Below are positions 39,574 through 47,163 of a stretch of 61,813 nt of DNA, in pieces. Made by a program: the position numbers and the translations under genes. Positions within the stretch are counted from its first letter, which is position 1, and every line of letters starts with the position of its first letter. The notes below the pieces were generated by a model. That model was not told the origin of the DNA. It did not search any database and saw only the letters and a program-made list of their open reading frames with translations. Source of the stretch: an uncultured Eubacterium sp. (lineage in GTDB: Bacteria; Bacillota; Clostridia; Oscillospirales; Acutalibacteraceae); the NCBI GenBank assembly GCA_910584985.1, contig CAJUDJ010000010.1, positions 1 to 61,813 of the forward strand, read 5' to 3'.

Positions 39574-39792
39574 TTATTTTTCACCGCTTTCTTTTATTTG
39601 CTTTTTTTCAAGATTCATAACTGCCGAAAGTCCTGCCGCAGCAGCGGATACACCAATGCCTGTCAGTGCAGCACGAATCAGATTTCTGCTTTCGGAAAAA
39701 TCCACTGTTGCAATATGAACAGCAATATAACTTACAGCCGTCTGAAAAAAAGTTCTTATCATTCTGTTAAAGGTTTCTTTCGTAAACTTCAT
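39574..39792 (-). CDS. Phage holin-like small membrane protein
   Basis: 72 residues with a hydrophobic segment about 14-30 and a second Ala/Gly/Val-rich segment about 38-58, and a charged tail (NLEKKQIKESGEK). Size, topology and position immediately before an endolysin gene identify it as a holin, although the sequence alone is weakly conserved. GGGAG precedes the ATG. No other phage genes are adjacent, so the pair is an isolated lysis cassette. Confidence 0.7.
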   Translation of the reverse strand: MKFTKETFNRMIRTFFQTAVSYIAVHIATVDFSESRNLIRAALTGIGVSAAAAGLSAVMNLEKKQIKESGEK

Positions 39793-39911
39793 AATTCTCC
39801 CTTTTTATAAAGAAAAATTTTTAGACCCTATAACAGAATATGAAGAATAGTGAAAAATGATAACTTTAGCTGAAAATAATTTGAACACCATCAGGTTAAA
39901 AAGCGCTGGCT

Positions 39912-40493
39912 TCAGGCAGTTCGATTCGGTTTCTGTTCGGCTTCCCACTGTGCTTTTGTAAGCTTTTTACAAGAGATTGGCATACCGTTATATTCATATT
40001 CGCATGTCTTTTCAAGAGCAGCAGCATATTCCTCGCAGGAAACCACCTTCATTCCGATTTTTTCCATTACTTTCCCCGAACCGGCATTTTCAGTTATAAA
40101 GTTTGCAAGCATTTGCTTAATACCGACTTTTCCGAACAGATAATCCCTTACGGCAGCAGCGGCTTCCGTCATAATACCTTTATTCCAATGCAGACTATCT
40201 ATACACCAGCCCATAAAAGCACTCTCCTTTATCAGTGACATAACATCAATTGTACCTATAACCGTATTGTTATACACAATTGCCCAGCGGTAAATATTGT
40301 CCTTTTTATATTCCTCCGCCCACATTTTGCAAAGTGCTTTTGTATCTTTTATACTTTTATGAGCAGTCCAAGTTAAATACTTTGCAACCTCCTCTCTGGA
40401 GGCATATCTGAACACATCCTTATAATCCGATTTCTTTATTTTTCTGAGTAGCAGTCTTTCTGTTCTGATTTCCTGTGTTCCTATATTATTCAT
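39912..40493 (-). CDS. GNAT acetyltransferase, RimJ/RimL-like
   Basis: 193 residues. TERLLLRKIKKSDYKDVFRYAS is the common start of RimJ/RimL-type GNATs, and the acetyl-CoA region follows (HWNKGIMTEAAAAVRDYLF, then NAGSGKVMEKIGMKVV). In place of the usual RGxGxG the loop reads NKGIMT. It is the third gene of a leader-controlled operon and its ATG overlaps the methyltransferase stop. The substrate could be a protein N terminus or an antibiotic. Confidence 0.83.
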   Translation of the reverse strand: MNNIGTQEIRTERLLLRKIKKSDYKDVFRYASREEVAKYLTWTAHKSIKDTKALCKMWAEEYKKDNIYRWAIVYNNTVIGTIDVMSLIKESAFMGWCIDSLHWNKGIMTEAAAAVRDYLFGKVGIKQMLANFITENAGSGKVMEKIGMKVVSCEEYAAALEKTCEYEYNGMPISCKKLTKAQWEAEQKPNRTA

Positions 40494-41280
40494 TATCTGT
40501 TCTCTCCTTTTTTAAATCAACTATCGTTGCATAATGCGGAATTGTAAATTCCTTTGGCACTGTATTAAGATACGCCATATGCTCCTTTTCAAATTCCGCA
40601 ATTTCTTTGGCTGAGAGCGAGGCATCAATTCCACGGCACGCCTTCATTCTTCCGTTCCAGCTTTCCCTTGTAAATGGAATATCTGTATCATAAGTGATTA
40701 CATTGTTTACTGTAAATAACCCTTCGGAATACGGAGGAGCTTCGGGAATATACCTTGTCATTCCGCCGCCACTCCAGTTTGGATTATATTTCAACACCAA
40801 CTCCTCGCTTTTTTTTGCAATTTCGCTTTCAAACGGCAGCCATGCCATAAACAAAATCAGAAAATGACCGTCCGGTTTCAGAAATTTATGTATTTTAGGC
40901 ATAATCATCTGCTTATCAAAATACATAAAACACTGGCAGGCAGTTACCATATCAAAGTTCTCATCAGGAAAATTCAGGTTTTCCGCTGATGATACAATAT
41001 ATCTGATATTCATATCCCTGCTGAGCATTTTTGCATAGTTTATCTGATTTTCAGATAAATCCACACCCACAAATTCAGCGCCGTATTTATACATATTTCT
41101 CGGCAAAACCCCCGTGCCCGTACCCAAATCAAGCACCCTCTGCCCCCTTTTGCAGTATCCCATATCCACAATACGCTTATAAAATTCATCAGGATAAATA
41201 TCCCTGTATTTTGCATAATCGGCGGAGGCAAGCCCCCAGTCAAAGCCGTTTCCGCCGTCTATATTTTTATCGGTAATCAT
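40486..41280 (-). CDS. Class I SAM methyltransferase (second gene of attenuated operon)
   Basis: 264 residues. Motif I VLDLGTGTGVLPRNM, motif II VGVDLS, motif III SSAENLNFPDENFDMV and motif IV FLKPDGHFLILFMAWLPFE place it with type 11 methyltransferases acting on small molecules. The C-terminal half (YIPEAPPYSEGLF onward) has a family-specific cap. GTAGGAGG precedes the ATG. It is separated from the P-loop gene by 10 bases and overlaps GNAT by 8. Confidence 0.85.
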   Translation of the reverse strand: MITDKNIDGGNGFDWGLASADYAKYRDIYPDEFYKRIVDMGYCKRGQRVLDLGTGTGVLPRNMYKYGAEFVGVDLSENQINYAKMLSRDMNIRYIVSSAENLNFPDENFDMVTACQCFMYFDKQMIMPKIHKFLKPDGHFLILFMAWLPFESEIAKKSEELVLKYNPNWSGGGMTRYIPEAPPYSEGLFTVNNVITYDTDIPFTRESWNGRMKACRGIDASLSAKEIAEFEKEHMAYLNTVPKEFTIPHYATIVDLKKERTDNE

Positions 41281-41290
41281 TGCTGTCCTC

Positions 41291-41842
41291 CTACAAACTG
41301 AATTTTTCCTTTATTATCTGTGCTGCTTTTTCAGGCGGCAAATCGGAATTATCTATTTTGATATAATTTTCAAACGGAATTTCACCGTCATCGCTTACAA
41401 AGCGATGTGCGGCATCATCGTTTAAAAGCCGCTGATTTGACAGTTCAATGTTCCGCTTTGAAGCTTTATGCTTTAATCGATTTTCGGAAACATTGCGTTT
41501 CAGGCGTACTTCCTGCGGTGCAAACAGCTCAACATAATAAAATTCCGTATCATACGGCCTGAAAAAGTCCTTAACATGCTCCAGATAATCCCAGTCCTCC
41601 CGCTCATCAAAAGCAACCATCAGGGTAACAATCATTCCGTATTTGCCCGATTTTGCAAATGCTTCAAACACAACATCTCTTAATGCGGATGTTACATCAA
41701 AATTCCATTCGCCGAACACCTCTAAAACAGGCTCTATCGTGATATGGTTATGAAAAAGCCGCAAGTCTGTTATTTTCATAAGTTCCTGCCCTACCGTCAT
41801 TTTGCAGACAGCCGCATCACCCAGAATAAATACAAGTTTCAT
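41291..41842 (-). CDS. P-loop kinase/ATPase-like protein with altered Walker A (first gene of attenuated operon)
   Basis: 183 residues of the AAA-like/shikimate-kinase-like family that starts FILGxxAxGKMTVG. Here the P-loop reads GDAAVCKMTVG: the Gly before Lys is Cys, while Lys and Thr remain. LFHNHITIEPVLEVFG is the expected second block, and a lid region RNVSENRLKHKASKR follows. Related proteins occur as single accessory genes in Firmicutes and some resemble antibiotic phosphotransferases, but the activity is unproven. AAGGAGG precedes the ATG. Transcription has to pass terminator 3. Confidence 0.78.
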   Translation of the reverse strand: MKLVFILGDAAVCKMTVGQELMKITDLRLFHNHITIEPVLEVFGEWNFDVTSALRDVVFEAFAKSGKYGMIVTLMVAFDEREDWDYLEHVKDFFRPYDTEFYYVELFAPQEVRLKRNVSENRLKHKASKRNIELSNQRLLNDDAAHRFVSDDGEIPFENYIKIDNSDLPPEKAAQIIKEKFSL

Positions 41843-41870
41843 TATCGTTCCTCCTTAAAATAAATATAAA

Positions 41871-41901
41871 AAACCGCCGATGAAGTACTCATCAGCGGTT
41901 T
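41871..41901 (-). terminator. Attenuator terminator 3 (P-loop/methyltransferase/GNAT operon)
   Basis: On the minus strand AAACCGCTGATGA-GTACT-TCATCGGCGGTTT (one wobble) then TTTATATTTATTTT. ATGAGTAC (41892-41885) is perfectly complementary to GTACTCAT in the leader ORF (41956-41949). Confidence 0.87.
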
Positions 41902-41925
41902 AAATATCACACAAATTATAAAAAC

Positions 41926-42030
41926 TTACACTTGCATACATTCCGAAAATGAGTACAGAAAAGCTGACCTATGCTGAAAAAGCATAGAATCGGTTGTTCT
42001 GTATTTCATTTCAGAATGGAAATGAAGCAT
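41926..42030 (-). CDS. Leader peptide 3 (34 aa) of the P-loop/methyltransferase/GNAT attenuator
   Basis: 34 codons from ATG 42030 to TAA 41926, preceded by AAAGGAAA seven bases upstream. The peptide starts MLHFHSEMKYR and ends FSECMQV. A hairpin inside the ORF (CTATGC/GCATAG) offers one more pairing partner. It is unrelated in sequence to leaders 1 and 2 but has the same layout, including an 8-base perfect complement to the terminator. Confidence 0.72.
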   Translation of the reverse strand: MLHFHSEMKYRTTDSMLFQHRSAFLYSFSECMQV

Positions 42031-42058
42031 AAAAATTTTCCTTTCGGTTTATATAAAC

Positions 42059-42087
42059 AGAATAGCAAACTGAAGTTTATTTGTCAA
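42059..42087 (-). promoter_or_regulatory. Promoter of the attenuated three-gene operon
   Basis: TTGACA (42087-42082), a 17-base spacer and TATTCT (42064-42059). The -35 overlaps the stop codon of the upstream transporter gene. Confidence 0.75.
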
Positions 42088-43034
42088 CTTTTATTTTTTT
42101 GTAAAGAAACTTTCGCGTTTACTGCTGCAATTCCCAGACAAACAAGAAGCAATGCACAAAGATTTTTAAGGCTGAAGGCCTCTGCCGCTTCGCCAAGGAA
42201 AAAAGCAGACAGCAGAACGCCGAAAACAGGATTCATAAGCCCGATAACAGACAGCTTTGATACGGAGTTATATTTCAGAAGAATACCCCACACTGTGTAT
42301 GCCGCAGCTGAGATAAAGGCAAGATACACAACAATGAAAATACCTTTTGCACCGCCTGTTTGCGTGATTCTGCCGCCTGCCGCAAAGCCGAAAAGCATCA
42401 TAACCGCTCCGCCGAAGATAAACTGCCAGCCCGAAAGCATAACCGTATCCGATTTTTCGGAAAATCTTTTTATCAGCACACCGGAAATGGAATAAGCAAG
42501 CGATGATATAATCATTGCGCCTTCTCCTTTTAAAGAAAAAACGCCGCCGAAGCCGTCGGCGCTGAAATTGATAACAACAATTCCGATAAAGCCGATTAAA
42601 GCGCCTGCGGCTTTCTGTGCCGTCAGTTTTTCTATTCTAAATACAAGTGTTGAAATGAGAATGGAAAAAAACACATTAACGGCAACCAGCACACTGGCTT
42701 TAACGCCGCTTGTGTGCGCAAGACCGATATAAAACAGCGTATACTGCAAAACCGTCTGAAAAAGCGATAAAACCATTACTTTGCCTGCTTGTGCCCTTGT
42801 GCGTGGATAAAGCAGCCTTTTCTGCATAAAAGAACCTGCAATTACCACCATAATGCCTGCAATAAAAAATCTGATTCCTGCAAAAAGAATCTGGGAAAAG
42901 GAATCCGCCTGTGTAATACCGAAAAGAGAATATCCGATTTTGATGGATGGAAATGCCGATCCCCATAAGAAGCAGCACAGAAGTGCCAGAGATATAAACA
43001 CAAATGGCCTTGTAAGCTTTGATTTCCTATTCAT
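42084..43034 (-). CDS. EamA/DMT-family transporter
   Basis: 316 residues with ten hydrophobic segments in two EamA repeats; FLWGSAFPSIKIG is the hallmark of repeat 1, and AAAYTVWGILLKYNSVSKLS with FGVLLSAFFLGE that of repeat 2. Drug/metabolite transporters of this kind export amino acids or metabolites. It overlaps the alcohol dehydrogenase gene by 4 bases (ATGA) and ends the lipase-iolB-dehydrogenase-transporter series, so its substrate is likely related to that pathway. Confidence 0.88.
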   Translation of the reverse strand: MNRKSKLTRPFVFISLALLCCFLWGSAFPSIKIGYSLFGITQADSFSQILFAGIRFFIAGIMVVIAGSFMQKRLLYPRTRAQAGKVMVLSLFQTVLQYTLFYIGLAHTSGVKASVLVAVNVFFSILISTLVFRIEKLTAQKAAGALIGFIGIVVINFSADGFGGVFSLKGEGAMIISSLAYSISGVLIKRFSEKSDTVMLSGWQFIFGGAVMMLFGFAAGGRITQTGGAKGIFIVVYLAFISAAAYTVWGILLKYNSVSKLSVIGLMNPVFGVLLSAFFLGEAAEAFSLKNLCALLLVCLGIAAVNAKVSLQKNKS

Positions 43035-44125
43035 CCGTTTATTTTAAATACCCTTTTATAAATTTCCGTTACATCATCCGATATCAGCGTTGTGGGATTA
43101 TTCAGCAGTCTGTCTGCATTCACGCTTTGGGCAAAAGACAGCACCTGTGCCGTGTCTGCCTTTGGCGTATAAAGCTCAAATTCATCAACAAGTGCTCTGA
43201 AAATCCGTGCACCGTCTGCCGAATTGCTGCCGCCCAAAAGCATGCCGAGCTCATCAAAGATTTTCAGCACAAAATCCCTGCCCCGTGCATCGTTCACCTT
43301 TTCATTATGGGTATTCATATAATCCCAGATTTCAGCAAGGTTTACAGCCACGGAATGCCCGTGCGCCGTGCGGCAGTTTATGGTAATATTATAGCACATG
43401 GCATGGGCAGAGGTGGTGGAGGTGATATTGATTGCCTTTCCAGCATAGTAGGAAGCCATCAGCATTCCCCTGTTTGCCCGCGGTTCATTTGCCATATAGC
43501 CCGCTTTATTCTGCACAAACAGGCGGATTGCTTTTTCGGCATACTCCCTGCTTTTTGGATTGCTTTTCACATTCCAGTAGCTTTCTATGGCATGGCACAG
43601 CGCATCCATACAGGTGCATCTGCGCTGATAGAGTGGAACGGTTTTCAAAAATTCTGCATCAAGAAAAACAAAATCCGGCAGAAAATCATCATGTGTGATA
43701 GAATGCTTCTCATTTTCATGAACATAGAAAATGGAATATCTGGTTGCTTCCGAGCCCGTGCCGGCTGTGGTCGGGATGGCAAGAAACGGAATGTCATTTG
43801 CCTGCATCGGCTCTGTTAATGCCGTTTTCGCATCATTGGTTACAAGCAGTTTTATCATTTTCGCCGAATCCAGCGGAGAACCGCCGCCTGCACCAATCAT
43901 AAAATCACAGTTATTTCTTTTAAATAGTTCTGCTGCCGCAACCATATCCTCAAATCTTGGGTTCGGGCGGATTTTATCCCAAACGGTTAAATTATATTTT
44001 TCTTTCAGATACTGATATGCCTTTGTGGCTTTGAAGCTGCTGCCACAACAAAGAAAGGGCTTCTGAAAACAGGAAGCCTTTTCAATTGCATTCAGATTTT
44101 CTAAAATAACACCCTTATTCTGCAT
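43031..44125 (-). CDS. Iron-containing (group III) alcohol dehydrogenase
   Basis: About 364 residues. The NAD(P) site GAGGGSPLDSAK, TTAGTGSEATRYSI and the metal-binding residues in CMDALCHAIE and TAHGHSVAV are intact, so an active Fe- or Zn-dependent dehydrogenase is expected. I start at ATG 44125, within the last codons of iolB (11-base overlap, GAGTGG upstream), since this gives a normal N terminus. The substrate is likely an aldehyde or alcohol in the iolB pathway, an inference from the operon. Confidence 0.86.
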   Translation of the reverse strand: MQNKGVILENLNAIEKASCFQKPFLCCGSSFKATKAYQYLKEKYNLTVWDKIRPNPRFEDMVAAAELFKRNNCDFMIGAGGGSPLDSAKMIKLLVTNDAKTALTEPMQANDIPFLAIPTTAGTGSEATRYSIFYVHENEKHSITHDDFLPDFVFLDAEFLKTVPLYQRRCTCMDALCHAIESYWNVKSNPKSREYAEKAIRLFVQNKAGYMANEPRANRGMLMASYYAGKAINITSTTSAHAMCYNITINCRTAHGHSVAVNLAEIWDYMNTHNEKVNDARGRDFVLKIFDELGMLLGGSNSADGARIFRALVDEFELYTPKADTAQVLSFAQSVNADRLLNNPTTLISDDVTEIYKRVFKING

Positions 44126-44888
44126 TGGCAAGCCACTCATATTCAGGAACATAAATTCTTGTTTTATCCCACGGATCACCGTCTAAATGGCGGATAAGCC
44201 ACACATAGTACATTTCATAGCCCGGCGCGGTAACCTGCTGGTGTGCATTTCCGCCCCTGATGCAAAGGCAGGTGCCGTTTTCCGTTTTATAAGGTGTATC
44301 CCCCTCAAAGCCTGCTCCAAAACCCTCCGGATGATCAAACTGATAATAATAAAGCTCCGGCTGCGGATGATGGTGCGGAGGATAGGAGGACCATCTGCCC
44401 GGCTGATTAAACACCTCACCCATAACCATATTGGAATACGGCGCATTATCAAGATCAAACATTGTGGAAACAATTCTGTGCCCTGTGCCGTTCCACTGAC
44501 CTTTTCCGAATTCCTGATAAAGACAGTTTTCGGGATTATAAAAAACGGGTGTCCATTCCTTATCATTATCCGTCTGCTGCACAAGCACCTCGCTTTCCGC
44601 AAGCGCTGTAACAACAGCTTTAACCTTTTTCGGAAAATGAACCGCATAAGGCTTTTTTTCAAACGGATTTTTCCTTTCACAGCTTTCATTTATGCAATCA
44701 GAAACCTTAAAATTAACCTTTCCGGAAAGAAGAAGCACTGCACATTCATTATTTTCTTCAAAAATCTCAAGCACTTCCCCTGTTTTCAGCTTTTTAACAT
44801 AAATATCCATAAGCATATCGGAATTTATGCCGTTTCTTTCACAAAGAATTTTTTTGCCGTTTTCATCATATTCTGGCTTAAATAACAT
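44115..44888 (-). CDS. iolB: 5-deoxy-glucuronate isomerase (IolB) family protein
   Basis: 257 residues of the double-cupin IolB/KduI family. The metal site is YPPHHHPQPELYYYQF (His, His, Glu) with a later His in GGNAHQQVTAPGYEMYYVW. The N-terminal cupin (about 25-110) has lost metal ligands, as is normal. In myo-inositol catabolism it isomerises 5-deoxy-glucuronate, but none of iolC, D, E, G or J is nearby. A different uronate-like substrate is possible. GGAG lies about 9 bases before ATG. A lipase gene precedes it by 6 bases. Confidence 0.85.
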   Translation of the reverse strand: MLFKPEYDENGKKILCERNGINSDMLMDIYVKKLKTGEVLEIFEENNECAVLLLSGKVNFKVSDCINESCERKNPFEKKPYAVHFPKKVKAVVTALAESEVLVQQTDNDKEWTPVFYNPENCLYQEFGKGQWNGTGHRIVSTMFDLDNAPYSNMVMGEVFNQPGRWSSYPPHHHPQPELYYYQFDHPEGFGAGFEGDTPYKTENGTCLCIRGGNAHQQVTAPGYEMYYVWLIRHLDGDPWDKTRIYVPEYEWLANAE

Positions 44889-44894
44889 AAAAAA

Positions 44895-45830
44895 TCATTC
44901 TCCTAAAACTGTATTTTCAACAAAGGCAAGAATATCTGCATAAACCTCGTCCTTATTGATTTCATTCAGAATTTCATGGCGGCCGCCCTCATACAGCTTA
45001 AGCTGCGCCTGTGAATGACCGCTTTCAAGCAGCTTTGTATGCACTTCCCTAAGCCCTGCGCCGTAATTTCCAACCGGATCCATTTCGCCGCTGATGACAA
45101 GGATGGGAATATCCTTCGGCACGCTGTTATACCATTCGGGGCTGTTTGCATTGATATTGAGCTTTATCAAATCATTCATTCCCTGCACAGTAAATAAAAA
45201 GCCACAGTAATCATCGGAAATATACCGATCAACAATTTTATCATCTCTTGTCAGCCAGTCAAACCCTGTTCTGCCCTCAAAGTTCTTATTGTAAGTACCG
45301 AAGGTCATCTTATCAATAAACTTTGATTTATGCTTTGACCCCTGCATTTTTGCAAGAAAAGCAGAAAGTATATCGCCTGCTGCAGCAGCAGGATTTGAAC
45401 CGCCCGTGCCCATATAAATTGCACCTGCAAAGCCTGCATCTGCGTACCAAGCGGTAAAGCATCTTGTGATAAACGAACCCATGGAATGGCCCATTGCAAT
45501 TATCTTTTTATCCGGATATGCAGCCTTTGCTCTATCAAAAGTGGTTTTCAAATCCTTAACAAGAAACTTATAACCGTCCTTCTCACCAAAATAACCTGTT
45601 TCTTCAAAATTTTGGTTGGATTTTCCGTGATTTGCCATATCGTGCATAAAAACAGCTATACCATTTGCAGTTAAAAATTCAATAAAACCACGGTATCTTT
45701 CCTGATGCTCCGCCATTCCGTGATGAATCACGATCACTGCTTTTACCTCATCATTATCAGGTGTATATTCGCAGCCGTGAATGGTGCACACCCCTGTTGC
45801 AGATTTAAAACTATACTCTTTTACTTTCAT
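44895..45830 (-). CDS. Alpha/beta hydrolase, monoacylglycerol lipase/lysophospholipase-like
   Basis: 311 residues. HHGMAEHQERYRGFIEFL, DMANHGKSN, nucleophile elbow GHSMGSF, acid in ISGEMDPVG and base His in GGRHEILNE form a complete catalytic triad of the Hydrolase_4 (PldB-like) family. No signal peptide, so cytoplasmic. AAGGGGTG precedes the ATG. It opens the iolB-dehydrogenase-transporter series. The ester bond it cuts may release the alcohol processed downstream, but this is a guess. Confidence 0.87.
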   Translation of the reverse strand: MKVKEYSFKSATGVCTIHGCEYTPDNDEVKAVIVIHHGMAEHQERYRGFIEFLTANGIAVFMHDMANHGKSNQNFEETGYFGEKDGYKFLVKDLKTTFDRAKAAYPDKKIIAMGHSMGSFITRCFTAWYADAGFAGAIYMGTGGSNPAAAAGDILSAFLAKMQGSKHKSKFIDKMTFGTYNKNFEGRTGFDWLTRDDKIVDRYISDDYCGFLFTVQGMNDLIKLNINANSPEWYNSVPKDIPILVISGEMDPVGNYGAGLREVHTKLLESGHSQAQLKLYEGGRHEILNEINKDEVYADILAFVENTVLGE

Positions 45831-45851
45831 ATAAACACCCCTTAATAATAA

Positions 45852-46271
45852 TTATTCCGTTAAATCAGCTGTGCAGTGCGGGCATTTAACCGCATCAACA
45901 GCAATTTCGCTTTTGCAGAACGGGCAGGTTTTAACTGCCGGCAGTTCCTCTGTTTCTTCCTTATCTTTCCTGTGCCCCAGTGCCACAGCCTTATTCACTG
46001 CTTTAACGATACAGAAAATAATAAGCGCCATAATCAGAAAATTAATGATTGCAGAAATAAATGCACCGTAATCAATATAATTATCACCTACAAGATGGAT
46101 TTTCCCCTGAATTTCAGCACCACCGATGCAGTTGATAACAGGCTTGATAATATTATCAGTAAGCGAGGTTACTATGGTTGAAAATGCACCGCCGATGATA
46201 ACACCTACTGCCAAATCAAGCACATTGCCCTTTGAAATAAACTCTCTGAATTCCTTAATAAATTTCTTCAT
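45852..46271 (-). CDS. mscL: Large-conductance mechanosensitive channel MscL with C-terminal zinc ribbon
   Basis: 139 residues. FREFISKGNVLDLAVGVIIGGAFSTIV is the pore helix and start of the MscL family; the second membrane helix is YGAFISAIINFLIMALIIF. Instead of ending in a simple helix bundle, the protein carries a C-terminal zinc-ribbon CPFCKSEIAVDAVKCPHC. Such tails occur in some Firmicute MscL proteins. ATG 46271 is chosen because AAAGGGG lies nine bases upstream; the longer frame has no ribosome site. Confidence 0.92.
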   Translation of the reverse strand: MKKFIKEFREFISKGNVLDLAVGVIIGGAFSTIVTSLTDNIIKPVINCIGGAEIQGKIHLVGDNYIDYGAFISAIINFLIMALIIFCIVKAVNKAVALGHRKDKEETEELPAVKTCPFCKSEIAVDAVKCPHCTADLTE

Positions 46272-46299
46272 TTTAAACATCCCCTTTAGAATTAATATT

Positions 46300-47163
46300 T
46301 TAACCGCTGAAATCAAACGGCGGAATATAGCCTTCATCTGCTGATGACAGCTCCTGAATAAAGAGCTTTTCAAGCCCCTTGCGCAGTGCATAATCAACAA
46401 CCTTGCTGTATTCACGCTGTGTGATTTTTCGGTTTATTTCCTTATAATTCTTTAAATCCGTGCACGGCACATACTGCGCCATAAGGCTTAAATAAGCCTG
46501 CGGAAAATTTTCTGCAACACAATCTGTAATTTCAAGCGAGGAATTTGTGTTCTGCGGAAGAATCAGATGGCGGATAATCATACCCTTTTTCATCATGCCG
46601 TCGTCAAAAACAGCATTGCCTGTCTGCCGGTACATTTCTTTGAGAGCAGCCAAAGCAACTTCGGGATAATCCGCTGCTGCACTGTATCGCAATGCCTTAT
46701 CGCTTCGTATATATTTAAAATCGGGAAGATAAATATCAACAAGCCCGTCCAGCTGCTTTAAGGTTTCAACGCTTTCATAGCCGCCCGAATTATAAACAAT
46801 CGGAACAGGGCTTTTCCATTCTGATAAAATATCTGCAAGCATAATGGCATAATGGGTAGGATTTACAAGATTAATATTTTCAGCACCCTGAAAAATCAGG
46901 TTTTCAAACAATTCAACCAGCCTTTTTCTGCTGATTTCAATGCCCTTATTATCCCGGCTGATTTCATAGTTCTGGCAGTAAACACATTTCAGATTACAGC
47001 CGCTGAAGAACACCGTGCCGCTGCCGTTTTTACCGCTGATGCACGGCTCCTCCCAGAAATGAAGTGCCGCCCTTGCCACTCTGAACGCTTCCGGTGAACG
47101 GCAGTAGCCTGATGCTGTTTCCCGGTTTATATTGCATTGTCTGGGACATATACTGCAAATCAT
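46300..47163 (-). CDS. Radical SAM protein, PflA-like (COG1313 type)
   Basis: 287 residues. The cluster motif is CNLKCVYCQN (CxxxCxxC), preceded by a Cys-rich N terminus (CSICPRQCN, GYCRS) that may bind a further ion. GGYESVETLKQLDGLVDIYLPDFKY is the typical radical-SAM barrel segment of pyruvate formate-lyase-activating-enzyme-like proteins of unknown substrate. It overlaps rsmI by 4 bases. No glycyl radical enzyme gene lies in the window, so its partner is elsewhere. Confidence 0.87.
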   Translation of the reverse strand: MICSICPRQCNINRETASGYCRSPEAFRVARAALHFWEEPCISGKNGSGTVFFSGCNLKCVYCQNYEISRDNKGIEISRKRLVELFENLIFQGAENINLVNPTHYAIMLADILSEWKSPVPIVYNSGGYESVETLKQLDGLVDIYLPDFKYIRSDKALRYSAAADYPEVALAALKEMYRQTGNAVFDDGMMKKGMIIRHLILPQNTNSSLEITDCVAENFPQAYLSLMAQYVPCTDLKNYKEINRKITQREYSKVVDYALRKGLEKLFIQELSSADEGYIPPFDFSG

